From: Bacillota bacterium
Lineage (GTDB): Bacteria > Bacillota > Clostridia > Lachnospirales > Lachnospiraceae
Length of the DNA: 6,817 bases
NCBI GenBank assembly: GCA_023458855.1
Contig: JAEWWQ010000286.1
Span: 1-6,817 of the forward strand
Direction: 5' to 3'
Part shown: positions 5,228 through 6,817 of the stretch, piece by piece
Layout: every line of letters begins with the position of its first letter
Position numbering within the stretch: position 1 is the stretch's first letter
Made by a program: the position numbers and the translations under genes
Notes under the pieces: model-generated
What the model was told of the DNA's origin: nothing
The model's input: only the letters and a program-made list of their open reading frames with translations
Database searches by the model: none

Positions 5228-6736
5228 ATGAAAGCATCTATTGTAATAAATAAAAAATTTGTAAAAGGTACAATTGATAAACGAATTTACAGTTCTTTTG
5301 TGGAACATATGGGCAGGGTCGTATATTCTGGAATTTATGAACCTGCACATCCAACAGCAGATGAGGATGGTTTCAGGAAAGATGTATTGGAAAAAGTGAA
5401 GGAAATGGAAGTGACCGGAATCCGTTATCCGGGAGGTAATTTTGTGTCTTGCTATGATTGGCGGGACGGAGTAGGCCCTATTGAAAAAAGACCGAGAAAA
5501 TTAGAGATTGCCTGGCGTGCTATAGAAACAAATGAATTTGGTACAAATGAATTTATGAAATGGGCTGAAAAAGCTGGAATAGAACCTATATTTGCTGTAA
5601 ATCTTGGAACAAAAGGAATAGAAAACGCGGTATCACTTGTTGAGTATTGCAATATGGAAGGTGGCACATTATATAGTGATCTGAGAAAAAAACATGGCAT
5701 TGATAAACCTTATGGTATAAAAACATGGTGCCTTGGAAACGAAATGGATGGTGACTGGCAGATTGGTCACAAAACTGCGGATGAATACGGAAGACTGGCT
5801 CAGGAAACAGCAAAAGCAATGAAACAAGTGGATAGCACAATAAAATTGGTGTCCTGTGGAAGTGCAAAATCAGATATGCCTACGTATCCTGAGTGGGAAG
5901 CAACAACGCTTAGCTACACTTATGATTATGTGGATTACATTTCACTTCATCAATATTATGGAAATCAGGATAAGGGAACCAAATATTTTTTGGCACAGTC
6001 GATGGACATGGAACAATATATTCGGACAGTAATAGGAACCTGTGATTTCGTAAAGGCAAAAAAACGTTCTCATAAAGTAATCAATATTAGTTTTGATGAA
6101 TGGGGCGTATGGTCAATACCTGATGTTGAAGTGGCATCACAGGTAGATGAAGCACCATGGCAGGTAGCACCTACTCTGAGTGAACAAATATATTCTATGG
6201 AGGACACTTTGTTATTTGCCAGTATGATGATGAATTTCCTGAAGTATGCGGATAGGATCAAGATTGCGTGTCAATCGCTCTTAACCAATATCAGTGCTGC
6301 AATTATGACAGAAAGAAATGGTGGAGTCTGGTTACAACCAATCTATTATCCATTTGCTTATACATCAAAATACGGAAGAGGATGCGTATTACAAGAAGTA
6401 CTGGAATGTGATTCCTATGACTGTGAAGAATTTAAAAATGTACCATATATAGATAGTGTTATTGTACATAATATTGAGCGGAAAGAGATTATTATATTTG
6501 CAGTAAGCCGCAACGAAGAAGAAGCAATACAAGTAACAACAAAAATAGAAAATTTTATAATGCAAGAAGGTATTCAACATATGGTGTTACAACATGAAGA
6601 CAAAAAGATGACAAATTTAATAGATCATGAAGCAATAAAGCCTCGTGAGGTAGATGATATTCAAATAATAAAAGAAGTTGTAAAATTCTCAATGCTACCC
6701 CTATCGTGGAATATGATTCGATTAAAAATAGAGTAG
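5228..6736 (+). CDS. abfA: Intracellular GH51 alpha-L-arabinofuranosidase
   Basis: A 502-residue enzyme that removes terminal alpha-L-arabinofuranosyl units from arabino-oligosaccharides by a retaining mechanism. There is no signal peptide, so it acts in the cytoplasm on imported sugar. The catalytic TIM barrel begins at about residue 20 with RIYSSFVEHMGR. It contains GIRYPGGNFVSCYDWRDGVGP (65-84), NEFGTNEF, AVNLGTKG, the acid/base E172 in CLGNEMDG, HQYYGN (241-246) and the nucleophile E291 in SFDEWG. The E172/E291 spacing equals that of the characterised Geobacillus enzyme (E175/E294). The C-terminal beta domain ends with LSWNMIRLKIE, as in complete family members of about 500 residues. The ribosome binding site GAGGT (5215-5219) is 8 nt upstream, and a tandem TAG TAA stop closes the gene. 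Family and role are firm; preference for arabinan- or xylan-derived substrates is not decided by the sequence. Confidence 0.95.
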   Translation: MKASIVINKKFVKGTIDKRIYSSFVEHMGRVVYSGIYEPAHPTADEDGFRKDVLEKVKEMEVTGIRYPGGNFVSCYDWRDGVGPIEKRPRKLEIAWRAIETNEFGTNEFMKWAEKAGIEPIFAVNLGTKGIENAVSLVEYCNMEGGTLYSDLRKKHGIDKPYGIKTWCLGNEMDGDWQIGHKTADEYGRLAQETAKAMKQVDSTIKLVSCGSAKSDMPTYPEWEATTLSYTYDYVDYISLHQYYGNQDKGTKYFLAQSMDMEQYIRTVIGTCDFVKAKKRSHKVINISFDEWGVWSIPDVEVASQVDEAPWQVAPTLSEQIYSMEDTLLFASMMMNFLKYADRIKIACQSLLTNISAAIMTERNGGVWLQPIYYPFAYTSKYGRGCVLQEVLECDSYDCEEFKNVPYIDSVIVHNIERKEIIIFAVSRNEEEAIQVTTKIENFIMQEGIQHMVLQHEDKKMTNLIDHEAIKPREVDDIQIIKEVVKFSMLPLSWNMIRLKIE

Positions 6737-6770
6737 TAACAATGGGGAAGTATGATATGGTATTTCTTAA

Positions 6771-6799
6771 TTGTTATGGATTATGATACATGTTATAGT
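6771..6799 (+). promoter_or_regulatory. Possible promoter at the right end of the window
   Basis: TTGTTA (6771-6776), a 17-bp spacer and TATAGT (6794-6799) with an extended -10 TG at 6791-6792. If real, a new + strand transcript starts near 6806 and the arabinose operon ends with abfA, although no terminator hairpin is visible between 6737 and 6770. The gene it would serve lies outside the window. Confidence 0.35.
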
Positions 6800-6817
6800 G
6801 AAAGTATTATAAAACAT

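Noticed and set aside
5586..5867. Minus-strand open frame of 93 codons opposite the arabinofuranosidase
   Set aside because: It is antisense to conserved GH51 catalytic-domain codons, and its composition (His, Phe and Cys rich) is typical of a shadow frame.
6742..6786. A 14-codon frame (MGKYDMVFLNCYGL) after abfA
   Set aside because: No ribosome binding site, very short, and no following coupled gene visible before the window ends.

Overview
The window is AT-rich (roughly 35-40 % G+C by eye) with strong AGGAGG-type ribosome binding sites, tight + strand operons and a clostridial style of protein sequence. It most resembles a gut Firmicute of the Lachnospiraceae type. That assignment is inferred from composition and gene style; no rRNA or other marker is present.

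Layout. Positions 2-538 carry the 3' end of an acetolactate synthase large subunit gene (ilvB, branched-chain amino acid synthesis), with an unusual four-cysteine insertion. Positions 616-1545 encode a complete tRNA-dihydrouridine synthase. A 484-bp gene-free stretch follows (1546-2029). Its first part is a hairpin-rich segment bounded by a 15-bp exact direct repeat. Its second part is a well-formed control region: an upstream inverted repeat, a promoter with consensus -35 and -10 boxes, a 12-bp palindrome at the presumed transcription start, and a leader of about 250 nt. That leader contains an orphan Shine-Dalgarno sequence and two overlapping mini-ORFs.

Positions 2030-6736 form one sugar-utilisation operon: a lipoprotein solute-binding protein, two ABC permeases and an intracellular GH51 alpha-L-arabinofuranosidase. 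The order and protein sizes match the araN-araP-araQ-abfA end of the Bacillus subtilis arabinose operon. The simplest reading is uptake of short arabino-oligosaccharides (from arabinan or arabinoxylan) followed by release of L-arabinose in the cytoplasm. No ATPase is encoded here, so a shared MsmX/MsmK-type ATPase elsewhere would be needed. A hairpin plus a GC-rich terminator-like element sits between the binding-protein gene and the permeases, which should make the binding protein more abundant than the membrane subunits. A possible new promoter lies in the last 50 bases.

I do not see a clearly new defence, mobile or biosynthetic system. The least explained parts are the translated-looking leader of the sugar operon, the repeat-like intergenic elements and the cysteine insertion in IlvB.
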